From Bog-532 sp963732345 (GTDB lineage Bacteria > Actinomycetota > Actinomycetes > Streptosporangiales > Streptosporangiaceae): DNA of 64,000 nucleotides. The notes below the pieces were generated by a model. That model saw only the letters and a list, made by a program, of their open reading frames with translations. It did not search any database and was not told the DNA's origin. Shown here piece after piece: positions 16,446 to 25,458 of this stretch. A program made the translations under genes and the position numbers. The DNA lies in the NCBI GenBank assembly GCA_963732345.1, contig CAVSZI010000023.1:124001-188000 (forward strand), written 5' to 3'. Every line of letters begins with the position of its first letter. Position 1 is the first letter of the stretch.

Positions 16446-17645
16446 TTATCCCGGAGCGCCCGGCCGTCCAGGCCCGCGACCTGCCTGGTCGTCATCCGGA
16501 TCGCCGCCGGGAGGCCCGTCGGCTCCGGCCGCGGCCCGCTCGTCGTCGGCGGCGTAGCTGGCCGCGACCTCCTCCGGCGTCATCGGAAGCCGGGCCATGG
16601 ACGGCGGGGTACCGGCGTCGATCGTGTCACGGAGCAGCAGCGCCATCGAATATCGGGGGTCGGCCTCCAGGGCACGGTCCAGTGCCACGTTGGCCAGCGC
16701 GCCGTTGCCGCACTGCCACGCGGTGAAGGCGAGGAGGGAGGCGGCGGGGGGCACGTACGGGGGCTCGGCCCGGCGGACGACATCCGTCCAGAGCCGGGTG
16801 TGGGCGTCGCGGTGATCGGGGTCCATCCGCGCCCACGCGTCGTCCCGCACCCGCAGGTTGGTCAGCGCCAGCGACAGCCAGGCGACCTGATCGTCGGTGG
16901 CGAACTTCCCGCCCCGCCGGTACGTGCCCAGGGCGTCAGCGACGGCGCTGAGCCCCTCCAGTACCACTAGGCGCGTTACCGCGCGTGGACGGCCCGACCG
17001 CGAGGCCAGGGTGAGCAGGTCAGCCGCGTGAGCCTCGGCGCGGCTGGTGGCCTGCCGCATGGACTGGCGGGTGACTCCGGCGAGCGGCGAGATCGAGGCG
17101 GCCAGCGCCGCCCGGTCCGGCAGCACCGGCACCCCGGCCGCGGCCAAGGCCGCGGCGGCGGGATGGCGCGGGTTGACGGGGACGCCCCCGGGCGGGCAGC
17201 AGGAAGGTTCGCGGCATAGGTAGGACCAGTAGCGGCCGTCCTCCACGCGCAGGACGTCCCGCAGTTCGAGCCCGGCCTGCCCGGCCTGGTCGCGGATGAG
17301 GTCGGCGATGGGGGTGACCAGGTGGCCCGGGCCGTAGCCGATCACGACGGCCATGGCCTGCCGCTGGCTGGTGAGGACGGTGACCGCGTGCTGGGCGATA
17401 TCGCTCGCGGCGGCGGCGTCCGGCGGGTCGGGAAGGTCGAAGCGCAGGGTCAGGTGAACGCGCCCACGCGGCGGGCCGGCGCCGATCACGATGAGGCTCT
17501 TGCTGGGGACGAACCCGAGCAGATGGGGAACGACGGCGAGAACGGCGGCCGGGGAGCCGACGCTTACGGCCTGCTGCGGGCCCTGCGAAGGGCTGGAGTG
17601 GCTGGGGTGCGGGCGCCTGCGTCCTGCAGGGAGGTCTCTTTTCAT
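16446..17645 (-). CDS. DUF4192-domain protein
   Basis: About 399 residues. The N-terminal signature AAVLAVVPHLLGFVPSKSLIVIG followed by GRVHLTLRFDLPD is diagnostic of DUF4192, a family widespread in actinobacteria with no assigned function. Further conserved stretches are YWSYLC, the Gly-rich CCPPGGVPVNP, and an Ala-rich helical region (about 210-330). The acidic tail is low-complexity. ATG 17645 is used; a GTG at 17723 would add a Pro-rich stretch with no ribosome-binding site at either start. Confidence 0.75.
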   Translation of the reverse strand: MKRDLPAGRRRPHPSHSSPSQGPQQAVSVGSPAAVLAVVPHLLGFVPSKSLIVIGAGPPRGRVHLTLRFDLPDPPDAAAASDIAQHAVTVLTSQRQAMAVVIGYGPGHLVTPIADLIRDQAGQAGLELRDVLRVEDGRYWSYLCREPSCCPPGGVPVNPRHPAAAALAAAGVPVLPDRAALAASISPLAGVTRQSMRQATSRAEAHAADLLTLASRSGRPRAVTRLVVLEGLSAVADALGTYRRGGKFATDDQVAWLSLALTNLRVRDDAWARMDPDHRDAHTRLWTDVVRRAEPPYVPPAASLLAFTAWQCGNGALANVALDRALEADPRYSMALLLRDTIDAGTPPSMARLPMTPEEVAASYAADDERAAAGADGPPGGDPDDDQAGRGPGRPGAPG

Positions 17646-17753
17646 GGGCCCAGGCTCGTTGGCGGGGGGCGCGCGGGGCCATGGCCGTGCGGGGGGCTGT
17701 GGAAGGGGGAGGGTGCCGCGCACAGGCAGCGGACGGCGGCTTGACGGGGAGAG

Positions 17754-18158
17754 TTAGTTGTGCTGCGGGAGCTGGTCGTCGAGGAATTTAGCGACGAGAC
17801 CGCGGATCACGGTCGCCATCGAGAACCCGTGCTCCGCGCACCAGTCGCGGAGTTTGGCGTGCTGGTCGGCGGGAAACCGGACCGGGACCATCTGCTGGGC
17901 CGCTCCGGGCTGCTGACCGGACCCCAACTTGGCCTCCTGGAAGATGCGCACGATGCCTGCGCTCGTCCGCCCTGGCCCCCACACGCCCGGCTCGACGGGC
18001 GGGCTGTAATGCCGGCCCCCGACGCGCAGCAGCCAGGCGAACACCTGGTCCCGGTCGCCGGCCGGAAGCTGGTTGACGGCCCGCACGAGCAGGGCAACGG
18101 CGTCGTCTGGCTCGCGGATGGATGGCTCGCGGATGGATGGCTTCGGTTCTTCGGTCAT
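17754..18158 (-). CDS. Small ribbon-helix-helix-like protein
   Basis: The start ATG 18158 is preceded by cgggagctg, giving 134 residues. A short duplicated SIREP unit near the N-terminus is encoded by a 12-bp tandem repeat. The C-terminal 40 residues (MVPVRFPADQHAKLRDWC, then FSMATVIRGLVAKFLDD) have the strand-helix-helix pattern of CopG/Arc-type DNA-binding proteins. No toxin partner is visible beside it. It lies about 100 bp from mshC on the same strand. A regulatory role is inferred from the fold only. Confidence 0.55.
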   Translation of the reverse strand: MTEEPKPSIREPSIREPDDAVALLVRAVNQLPAGDRDQVFAWLLRVGGRHYSPPVEPGVWGPGRTSAGIVRIFQEAKLGSGQQPGAAQQMVPVRFPADQHAKLRDWCAEHGFSMATVIRGLVAKFLDDQLPQHN

Positions 18159-18262
18159 GATCAGCTCCCGGTGCGGTAGCCCCCCACATCCGATATCACC
18201 AGAGATATCACGGATCGCGGCCGCGTGCGTCCGCGTACCTGCCGGCGTACTTGCCGGCGTGA

Positions 18263-19564
18263 TTACAGGCACACGCCCAGCAGGGCATCAACGGCGTCCC
18301 GCACCAGGCGCCCCGCCGCGCGGTCCGCAGCCTGGGCCGGAGGGTCACTCCATGTCCGTTCAGCCAAGATTCCGGCCGCCCACCGGTCCACCACCACCAG
18401 CGCGCCCGGTGCGTCCAGGTCGTCGGCCAGCCGTTCGCGTATCCCGGCCAGCGTGGCCCGGGCGGTGCCGTGCGGGGCCAGGCCGTCCAGCGCCGCCGCA
18501 GCGGCGGACCGCCAGCGGGCAAGCCGGTCGCGGGCCTCCGACAGGCCGCCGGCCGTCCATTCCCAGTTCTCGCGGTAGTGGTGGGCGAGCAGCGCTAGCC
18601 GGACCGCCATCGGGTCCTCGCCGTCCTCGATGAGCCGGGAGACAAAGACCAGGTTGCCCAGGGATTTGGACATTTTCTCACCGTCGAGGCCGACCATCCC
18701 GGCGTGCGCGTAGACCCGCGCGAACACGTGCCCGGGGTACCCGGCGAACGCCACCCGGCTGTGTGAGGCGCTCATCTCGTGATGGGGAAATACCAGGTCG
18801 AAGCCGCCGGCCTGGACGTCGAAGGCGGGGCCCAGGTAGTCGGTGGCGATGGCCGCGCATTCCACGTGCCAGCCCGGCCGGCCACGGCCGAACCGCGAAT
18901 CCCAGGCCGGCTCGCCGGGCCGTTCCGCCCGCCAGACGATGACGTCCAGGGGGTCCTTCTTGCCGGGCCGGTCCGGATCGCCACCGCGCTCGGCGAGGAG
19001 TTCCACCATCTGCGGCAGCCCGAGGTTTGGCACCGTGCCCGGCCCGGACAGCGCACCGAACTCCGGGTCGGCCTCCCGGGCGAAGTAGATGTCGCCGTCC
19101 AGGTCGTAGAGCGAGCCGCATTCGGCGAGCCGCTCCGCGAACCGGTCAATGAGCGGGATCGCCTCCACGACCCCGATCAGATCGGCCGGGGGGATCAGCC
19201 CGAGGGCCACCATGTCACCGCGGAAACGCTGAATCTCCCGGTCGGCCAGGTCGCGCCAGTCCTCACCGTCTCGTTCGGCCCGCTCCAGCAGGGGGTCGTC
19301 CACGTCGGTGACGTTCTGGATATAGGTCACCGCGCGCCCGGCGTCGAGCCAGGCCCGGATCAGCAGGTCCCACGCGGTGAAGGTGGCCGCGTGCCCGATG
19401 TGGGTCGCGTCGTAGGGGGTGATCCCGCATGCGTAGATGGTGGCGGAATCCTGGTCCGGGCCGGTGGCCGCGGGACGTATCGCACCGGTCGCCGTGTCCC
19501 GTAGCCTCGGCTCGGGACCATGTCCGGGCAGCTGGGGGATGCTCGGGGGGCGCCAGGATTCCAT
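18263..19564 (-). CDS. mshC: L-cysteine:1D-myo-inositol 2-amino-2-deoxy-glucopyranoside ligase
   Basis: MshC joins cysteine to GlcN-Ins in mycothiol biosynthesis, the main low-molecular-weight thiol of actinobacteria. The 433-residue protein is CysRS-like: zinc-binding Cys46 (YACGITPYDATHIGHA), the HIGH motif at 55-58, GWHVECAAIA and FPHHEMSASHS zinc/adenylate residues, and KMSKSLGN near 300. The shortened C-terminal helical domain separates MshC from true CysRS. The extension before residue 40 is usual for the family. Confidence 0.95.
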   Translation of the reverse strand: MESWRPPSIPQLPGHGPEPRLRDTATGAIRPAATGPDQDSATIYACGITPYDATHIGHAATFTAWDLLIRAWLDAGRAVTYIQNVTDVDDPLLERAERDGEDWRDLADREIQRFRGDMVALGLIPPADLIGVVEAIPLIDRFAERLAECGSLYDLDGDIYFAREADPEFGALSGPGTVPNLGLPQMVELLAERGGDPDRPGKKDPLDVIVWRAERPGEPAWDSRFGRGRPGWHVECAAIATDYLGPAFDVQAGGFDLVFPHHEMSASHSRVAFAGYPGHVFARVYAHAGMVGLDGEKMSKSLGNLVFVSRLIEDGEDPMAVRLALLAHHYRENWEWTAGGLSEARDRLARWRSAAAAALDGLAPHGTARATLAGIRERLADDLDAPGALVVVDRWAAGILAERTWSDPPAQAADRAAGRLVRDAVDALLGVCL

Positions 19565-19652
19565 GGGCTACAGGCTATCTCGGTCCCCGGGTACCGCCTG
19601 GCCACGGCCCCGGGAGCGGGTTTGGGCCCGCTGCGGAAGGGCCCCGCCGGGG

Positions 19653-20480
19653 TCAGGGGGAGAGGGTTTCGGCCAGCCGGGGCGGGGAGCCCGTGGTGAC
19701 GTGCGGGGGCACCCCCGTGGCGGCTGCAGTGCCGGATGCCGTGGCGGACGGCGCGCCCGCCGACGACAGGGAGTGCGTCTCGACGCCCGCCGCGTCTGCG
19801 ATTACCAAAGTCCTGTCGCTGACACGCATCCAGCCGTCGTCCTCGTCGTGCGGTTCGCTGGCGACGAGGATGCCACCGGCCTTCTTCTGGTAGCAGAGGG
19901 TCTCTCCCCATGCGGTCGCGACAATTTGGGCGCCGTCGGTCGCCAGCATGTTGAGGCAGGCGCCGGGATCTAGCTCACCAATGTCGCGCAGCAGGCCGAT
20001 GACCGCGTCCGTCAACTCCGGTCGCACGTCCAGGCGCTGCCACAGCAGCGTAGCCAGCAGCGCAGCGTCGCACGCGGATTCAGGCTCACGATCGCCGTCG
20101 AGCAGCGAACGGGCACTATCGACGTTTAGATGCCCGTTGAGGCTGAGCAGATAGCGGCCGTTCGAGAATGGTGCGTTCGCGTTCTCCTCTATGGGCATCC
20201 CGGGGCTCGCGGCTCGGACCGCGCCGAGGACACAGCTCGCGACCACTTCGCGAGCCAGGCTGGGGAATATGCCGTCGTCCCAGATCGGGATGGCCGTTCG
20301 ATAGCGTTCCGTGGTGCCGTGGCCAAGGGGGAACCAGCCGACGCCAAAGCCATCCTTGTTGACGAGCCCCGCCCGCTGCCACCGCGGCACCCTTGCCTGC
20401 TGTAGCAACCCATAGCGCGGCGCGAAGAACAGGTCATGCAGCGTGCGCGCATGCCCAATCCAAGCGAAATGACGGCACAT
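19653..20480 (-). CDS. EgtC-like class II glutamine amidotransferase (N-terminal Cys hydrolase)
   Basis: Choosing the second in-frame ATG (20480) gives MCRHFAWIG..., which exposes Cys2 as the N-terminal nucleophile required in Ntn amidotransferases; the ATG at 20489 would bury it. Conserved stretches NKDGFGVGWF, RAASPGMPIEENAN and LSLNGHLN match EgtC, which in ergothioneine synthesis removes a gamma-glutamyl group. No egtA, egtB or egtD is in the window. The gene is third in a minus-strand unit with an amidotransferase and a GCS2/ATP-grasp ligase, so a gamma-glutamyl-peptide hydrolase step there is more likely. The last 50 residues are Ala/Thr/Pro-rich. Confidence 0.8.
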   Translation of the reverse strand: MCRHFAWIGHARTLHDLFFAPRYGLLQQARVPRWQRAGLVNKDGFGVGWFPLGHGTTERYRTAIPIWDDGIFPSLAREVVASCVLGAVRAASPGMPIEENANAPFSNGRYLLSLNGHLNVDSARSLLDGDREPESACDAALLATLLWQRLDVRPELTDAVIGLLRDIGELDPGACLNMLATDGAQIVATAWGETLCYQKKAGGILVASEPHDEDDGWMRVSDRTLVIADAAGVETHSLSSAGAPSATASGTAAATGVPPHVTTGSPPRLAETLSP

Positions 20481-20652
20481 CCGCGACAATTCCCTTCAAC
20501 AAGTCCTTCAGCCTGGCCATGTGATCGTTTTCTGCCCGGCTCGACGCTCTTTTACACCACCGTGCCCGCCGGGGGTCCGGGTCGTAGGGTCCGTGGTGAC
20601 CGTCGGCGTCCGGGGTGCCTACGGGGAGGCGCGTGTCCCATACCCAGCACCG

Positions 20653-20760
20653 CTATATCCCGTGGGCCTGCAGCCATAGTTCGAGCAGCTATATCCCGTG
20701 GGCCTGCAGCCATAGTTCGAGCAGCTATATCCCGTGGGCCTGCAGCCATAGTTCGAGCAG
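20653..20760 (-). repeat. Three perfect 36-bp tandem copies of the 3' end of the amidotransferase gene
   Basis: Units 20653-20688, 20689-20724 and 20725-20760 are identical. Each encodes LLELWLQAHGI plus a TAG stop on the minus strand. The unit nearest the gene is its genuine last 12 codons, and the two downstream copies repeat coding sequence and stop in the untranslated region. Absence of any divergence suggests recent slippage or selection. Confidence 0.97.
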
Positions 20761-22500
20761 CGCGATCTGCCACAGCGCGCTAGCGCCGAGAGTGGTGCGG
20801 TGGTCGCTTGGCGCAGCAAGCAACCGCTCAACGTACGACACTTGAAACAAGCCGCGGGACTTCGCCGCTGGAGAGGTCAGTGTCTCACGGACCATCTCAA
20901 GATATGGCCCACGCAAATGGCGGATCGCCGGCACAGGGAAGTATCCCTTGGGTCGGTCGATGACCTCGTCGGGAACGATTCCGCGAGCGGCGTTCTTCAG
21001 CACCCCCTTGCCACCCGAGGCAAGCTTTAGCTCCGGTGGGCAGGAGGCCGCCAGCCCGACAAGATCGTGATCGAGGAATGGGGTGCGCGCCTCCAGTCCC
21101 CAAGCCATCGTCATGTTGTCGACACGTTTGACGGGGTCGTCCACGAGCATGACGCCGGTATCGAGCCGCAGCGCCGCGTCCAGCGCCGTCTGTGCGCCCG
21201 GAGCGGCAAAATGTTTTCGGACGTACGTAAAGCTCACATCATCGGGTTTCAGGTACTCGGGGCTCAGGACCTCGGCAAGCCTGTCGTGCGCACGATCGAA
21301 GAACACGCGGGAGTATGCGCCCGCCGCCTCCTCGCGCGGTACGTCGGCGAGCGGTGGATACCAGTCGTATCCCGCGAACACCTCGTCGGCCCCCTGGCCT
21401 GACTGGACCACCTTGACGTGCCGCGACACCTCCTGGGCAAGGAGGTAGAACGCCACCGCATCGTGACTCACCATCGGTTCGCTCATGGCTGCGATGGCGC
21501 CGGTGAGCGCCGGCAGTAGCCGCGAGTCGTCGATCTGGATCTTGTGGTGGTCTGTGCGGAAACGTTCGGCGACGAGGTCCGAGTAGGCGAATTCGTCACC
21601 GGACTCGCCGCCAGCGTCCGCGAAGCCGATGCTGAAGGTCTGCAGATCCCGTTGCCCTGCCCTGGCGAGCAGCGCCACGATGAAGCTGGAGTCCAGCCCG
21701 CCAGACAGCAGCACGCCGACTGGCACATCGGCCACCATTCGCCGGTCCACCGCGGTGCGCAGACCGGCGAGCACAGCCTCCGTCCACTCTGCCGGTGTGA
21801 GCGATCGGCCACGGGTGCAGTCCGGGTCCCAGTACGCGTAGTCGTCGAAGGTGCTCCCGTCCGGTTCGAAGGTCCGGACGGTGGCGGGCGGCAGCTTGCT
21901 GACCCCGGTGATGATGGTGAGCGGCGGTGGTACCACTGAGTGGAAAGTCATGTAGTGGTGCAGGGCTGTCTTGTCGATATCCGTGTCGACCCCACCCCCG
22001 GCCAGCAGGGCGGGCAACGTAGAGGCGAAGCGCAGCCTGGAGCCATCGCGCGTGAGGTAGAGCGGCTTGATCCCCAGCCGGTCCCGGCCAAGAATCAACC
22101 TCCCGGTATCGCGCTCCACGACCGCGAAGGCGAACATCCCCTTGAAATGATCGACGCACCGTTGCCCCCACCGGTGGTAAGCCTTCACAAGCACCTCGGT
22201 ATCGGAGGCAGAGAAAAAGCGGTAGCCGCCGGCGCGCAACTCCTCGCGGAGGTCCTTGTAGTTGTAGAGACAGCCGTTGAAGACGCCCGCCAGACCGAGC
22301 TCGGCATCGACCATGGGCTGGGACGCCCGAACAGACAGATCGATGATCTTCAAGCGGCGGTGGCCGAGTGCCAGGCTTCCCTGTGACCAGAGGCCAAAAC
22401 CATCGGGGCCGCGTGGCTCCATCGTCGCGGTCATCCGCGCTACCGCGCTGACGTCAGCCGACGCGCCGTCGAAGCGCAACTCGCCGCTCAAGCCGCACAT
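20725..22500 (-). CDS. Asparagine-synthetase-like amidotransferase (N-acetylglutaminylglutamine amidotransferase type)
   Basis: The 591-residue protein has an N-terminal class II glutaminase domain (Cys2, RGPDG at 30-34, VFNGCLYNY near 73-81) and a synthetase domain with the PP-loop SGGLDSS at 266-272. The text GHRRLKIIDLS, TDIDKTALHHYMTFHSVVPPP and VVQSGQGADEVFAGYDWYPP is close to the amidotransferase that caps the osmolyte N-acetylglutaminylglutamine amide in proteobacteria. It would use glutamine to amidate a peptide carboxylate made by the upstream ligase fusion (79-bp gap). It could also be a plain asparagine synthetase, but context argues against that. Confidence 0.8.
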   Translation of the reverse strand: MCGLSGELRFDGASADVSAVARMTATMEPRGPDGFGLWSQGSLALGHRRLKIIDLSVRASQPMVDAELGLAGVFNGCLYNYKDLREELRAGGYRFFSASDTEVLVKAYHRWGQRCVDHFKGMFAFAVVERDTGRLILGRDRLGIKPLYLTRDGSRLRFASTLPALLAGGGVDTDIDKTALHHYMTFHSVVPPPLTIITGVSKLPPATVRTFEPDGSTFDDYAYWDPDCTRGRSLTPAEWTEAVLAGLRTAVDRRMVADVPVGVLLSGGLDSSFIVALLARAGQRDLQTFSIGFADAGGESGDEFAYSDLVAERFRTDHHKIQIDDSRLLPALTGAIAAMSEPMVSHDAVAFYLLAQEVSRHVKVVQSGQGADEVFAGYDWYPPLADVPREEAAGAYSRVFFDRAHDRLAEVLSPEYLKPDDVSFTYVRKHFAAPGAQTALDAALRLDTGVMLVDDPVKRVDNMTMAWGLEARTPFLDHDLVGLAASCPPELKLASGGKGVLKNAARGIVPDEVIDRPKGYFPVPAIRHLRGPYLEMVRETLTSPAAKSRGLFQVSYVERLLAAPSDHRTTLGASALWQIALLELWLQAHGI

Positions 22501-22579
22501 CTGCGGCTCCCGCGGAGTTGGGGACCCTGGGACATCCGAATCCTTTCCTGCTTATCTGCCACTTACCTGGCACGTGACG

Positions 22580-25117
22580 TCAGTACATGAGCCATGTATC
22601 CGTTGCTCCGCCTCCGCGGGAGGAATTGACGATCCTGCTTCCGGCTGGCGCCACCCGTGTCAGCGCGATCGGAATGACCGTGGACGGGGTGCCAGGGCAC
22701 ACGAAGGTCCTCAGGTCTACCGCCCGCGGCTCCAGGCGCCCGTCGACAAGGGTCGGATGCGTCGACAACGACAGGGTCTCCTGGGCGATCCAGTTGGCCG
22801 GGTCGGCGAGGATTCGGGCGCGTACCTCGCGCAGTTCCGCCGGAGTGGCATCGGGACCGATCACGACCCCGTGGCCCCCGTAACTGCCCACTGGCTTGGT
22901 GACCAGTTCGTCCAGCCGATCTAGTACCTGCGAGCGCATCTGGGGGTCGCGGCACAGGTAAGTTGGCACGGTGTCAAGCAATGGCTGTTCGCCAAGATAG
23001 TATTCGATCAGTTCCGGCACGTAGGCGTACAGGCTCTTGTCGTCGGCGACCCCATTACCTGGCGCGTTGGCGACAACGAGGAGCCGATTGCGGATCGCAT
23101 CGAGCAGCCGGGGGCCGAGTGGCTTCCCGTCCGCGCCAGTGGCGCCGAATAGCTCGTCCTCGTCGATCCGGCGGTACAGCACCTCGACGTGGGCGGGCTC
23201 CGGGCCTTCGATCCACACTCCGTCGTCCGTGACACGCAGTTCCGCCGGGTGGACCAGCGGGATGTCCATCTCGGTGGCAAGCAACTTGTGCTCGTAGAAG
23301 GCCGAATCTGGCGTGCCCGCGGTCACAAGAGCCAGGGCGCGGGAGGTCGCCGTGAGCGCGGAACGCAGCGCACGCACCGCCATCTTTGGCCCCGGGGTGA
23401 TCCCAAGCGACGGGGGGATCAGCTCAGGCACAACCCGGGCCGCCAGCCAGCGGTTGGCGATCGCATACCCGATGCCAGAGGGAACGCGCAGGTTGTCCTC
23501 CAGCACCGCCCACCGGCCCGCGCAGTCGCGGATCAGGTCGATGCCCGCCACGCAGCACCGCACCGCAGACGACGGGATCTGCCACCCGGCAGCGCGTAGA
23601 CCGGGCGATTCTTTGATTGCCCAGGCCGGCAGCACGCCATCGCGAATTACGGCGCGCTCACCGTAGACGTCGTGCAGGAACGCTTCCAGAGCGCTGACCC
23701 GCTGCGTTAGCCCCGCCTGCAGCGAACGCCAATCCTCGGGGGCGACGATCCGGGGAATGAGGTCGATGGGAAAGAGCCTGTCGGAGTCCACGCCGCCGAT
23801 GTGAAAGATCATCCCCATACGCCGCTGGACTTCGTCACGGTATCGCTGCCGCTCGCACAGACCCTCGACACCGATCTGGTCAAGCGCGGACATGATGACG
23901 CCGTACGGCCCACGGGCGCTGCCATCGAAGACGATCGCTTCATCGCATGCGGTCACATAACCTCGCAGCATCGCGCTGACCGCCGTACGCGCGGGTCCCG
24001 CGCCTGGTAGCCACTCTGTGTTGGCGCGGGTCTCCGCCACCAGCGTGTCGACGACCTCGTGAAGGCCGCCGCGGGCAAACGCCGCCCGCTGCCGCGCCGC
24101 CGAGCTGCCGCGGGCCAGCGCCAACTCCGTCAGCTCCGCCACGAGTTCCCAGTCACCGGTCGACTCCAACCAGGGGCGCAGCTCCCCAAGCAGCCGCTCA
24201 ACGAGCTGATGGGCAGGCACCGACCTCGCCGTCCCCAGATGGACAAGGTTGCCCTCAAGGCCGGATCTAGCGGCCCGCCAGGTCGCAGCCTGCACAAGCT
24301 CGGGCCGCACGGGCATCGGCGGATCGCCTGCGATTATCGCGTCGATCTCCCGCATGACCAGCGCGCGGAAGAGCCCGGCCACGAGGACCACGTCCTCCAA
24401 ACGCGGGCAGGCGTCGCAGATGCGCAGCTCTACCGTGGGCAGGTGGGCCGAGGGCCGTACATCGAAGTAGATCATGCCGGGATCGCCTATGACCCCGCAC
24501 TGCACAAGGTCGGCCACGGTCCGGTCGTAGTCGGCGGCCGAGTAGAAGCTCCCCAGGGCACCCGTCGTCGGCCAGCGTCGCCATACCAGGGTGCGGTAGC
24601 TGGCGTAGCCGGTGTCGACCCCCAGCCAGAAGGGTGAGCTCCCAGACAGGGCCAGCAACGGCGGCAGCCAAGGCGCCATCCGGTGCGCGACAGCCACCGC
24701 CAGATCGCGATCGCTCACATCGACGTGAACCTGTGCGCCGCAGATTAACTGCTCGCGGACGAGCATGCGGTATTCGTCCAGCATGTTCTCGTAACGCGGA
24801 TCCGAGGTGACCTTGAGCACGTCAGGGTCGGCGATGGGCACGGTGCCAGCAGCCACAATGCCCACCCCGAGGGGCCCCGCCGCTGCGACAACGGCCCGCC
24901 GCAGTGCGGCGATGTCCTCGGCCAAGTCCACCAAGCGCACGCACGGACGGCTATTGGCCTCCACCATGCACCGCTGCAGCTCCGATCCGAACCTCCCAGC
25001 GGGCAGCTGCTCCAGAATACTGTCAGCCTTCGCGGTCAGCCGCCGCGTGATGAGATCGACCGTGTGGAATTCTTCCTCAACCCCAACAGCCACTGACTCC
25101 GGACGTTTTACCACCAT
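22580..25117 (-). CDS. GCS2 carboxylate-amine ligase fused to circularly permuted ATP-grasp ligase
   Basis: An 845-residue two-enzyme fusion. Residues 1-370 are a YbdK/GCS2 glutamate-cysteine-ligase-like domain (VGVEEEF at 11-17, CGAQVHVDVSD at 126-136, RPSAHLPTVELRICD near 221-235). Residues 390-845 are a type 2 circularly permuted ATP-grasp (RMGMIFHIGGVDSDRLFPID, VLEDNLRVPSGIGYA at 538-552, KPVGSYGGHGVVIGP). Both families make peptide or isopeptide bonds with ATP. As first gene of the unit it would build a small glutamyl-type peptide. The fusion replaces the GNAT/ATP-grasp synthetase found beside the related proteobacterial amidotransferase. Substrates are unknown. Confidence 0.88.
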   Translation of the reverse strand: MVVKRPESVAVGVEEEFHTVDLITRRLTAKADSILEQLPAGRFGSELQRCMVEANSRPCVRLVDLAEDIAALRRAVVAAAGPLGVGIVAAGTVPIADPDVLKVTSDPRYENMLDEYRMLVREQLICGAQVHVDVSDRDLAVAVAHRMAPWLPPLLALSGSSPFWLGVDTGYASYRTLVWRRWPTTGALGSFYSAADYDRTVADLVQCGVIGDPGMIYFDVRPSAHLPTVELRICDACPRLEDVVLVAGLFRALVMREIDAIIAGDPPMPVRPELVQAATWRAARSGLEGNLVHLGTARSVPAHQLVERLLGELRPWLESTGDWELVAELTELALARGSSAARQRAAFARGGLHEVVDTLVAETRANTEWLPGAGPARTAVSAMLRGYVTACDEAIVFDGSARGPYGVIMSALDQIGVEGLCERQRYRDEVQRRMGMIFHIGGVDSDRLFPIDLIPRIVAPEDWRSLQAGLTQRVSALEAFLHDVYGERAVIRDGVLPAWAIKESPGLRAAGWQIPSSAVRCCVAGIDLIRDCAGRWAVLEDNLRVPSGIGYAIANRWLAARVVPELIPPSLGITPGPKMAVRALRSALTATSRALALVTAGTPDSAFYEHKLLATEMDIPLVHPAELRVTDDGVWIEGPEPAHVEVLYRRIDEDELFGATGADGKPLGPRLLDAIRNRLLVVANAPGNGVADDKSLYAYVPELIEYYLGEQPLLDTVPTYLCRDPQMRSQVLDRLDELVTKPVGSYGGHGVVIGPDATPAELREVRARILADPANWIAQETLSLSTHPTLVDGRLEPRAVDLRTFVCPGTPSTVIPIALTRVAPAGSRIVNSSRGGGATDTWLMY

Positions 25118-25458
25118 TTGAGGTTAAGCCAGATGTGTTTCACTAGCGTTTCGACGTTTTGCCCGCCGACTAGAGTTCGTGGTGACCGGAGTTCGTGGTG
25201 ACCGGAGACCCCGACACGCTGCTCAGCTTCGCCCGGCTGGGCGCCACCGTGACCGGCGACCTCGACGCGCTGCTCGGCCACGAGGTCGCTGTGCCGGCCG
25301 ACATGCGCGCTGCAGGCCGCCGACCGACGCGCCGCCGGGAGCGGGTGCCGGGCCGGGAGCGGTTCCGGGCTCAGCGGGGGACTCCGGCATGCGGGCAGGA
25401 TAACGGGATCGAGGTCTGTCGGTCACCGGATGCGGCCGATCCGCATTGTCCGATGTGC
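25118..25458. other. Intergenic region with a short direct repeat
   Basis: No supportable gene. A 16-bp unit (gttcgtggtgaccgga) occurs twice in tandem at about 25171-25202. The following plus-strand frame (TGDPDTLLSFARLGATVTGDLDALLGHEV, pieces only) has coding character but no start signal or recognisable family, and may be a gene fragment. It would lie between the divergently read ligase gene and the convergent M50 gene. Confidence 0.4.

Noticed and set aside
19653..20480. Ergothioneine biosynthesis cluster
   Set aside because: Only the EgtC-like protein is present; no EgtB, EgtD or EgtE, and the neighbouring ligase is a GCS2/ATP-grasp fusion, not EgtA alone.
20653..20760. CRISPR array
   Set aside because: The 36-bp units are contiguous without spacers and are coding sequence of the adjacent gene. 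The 22-bp and 17-bp arrays also have no spacers and no cas genes are present.
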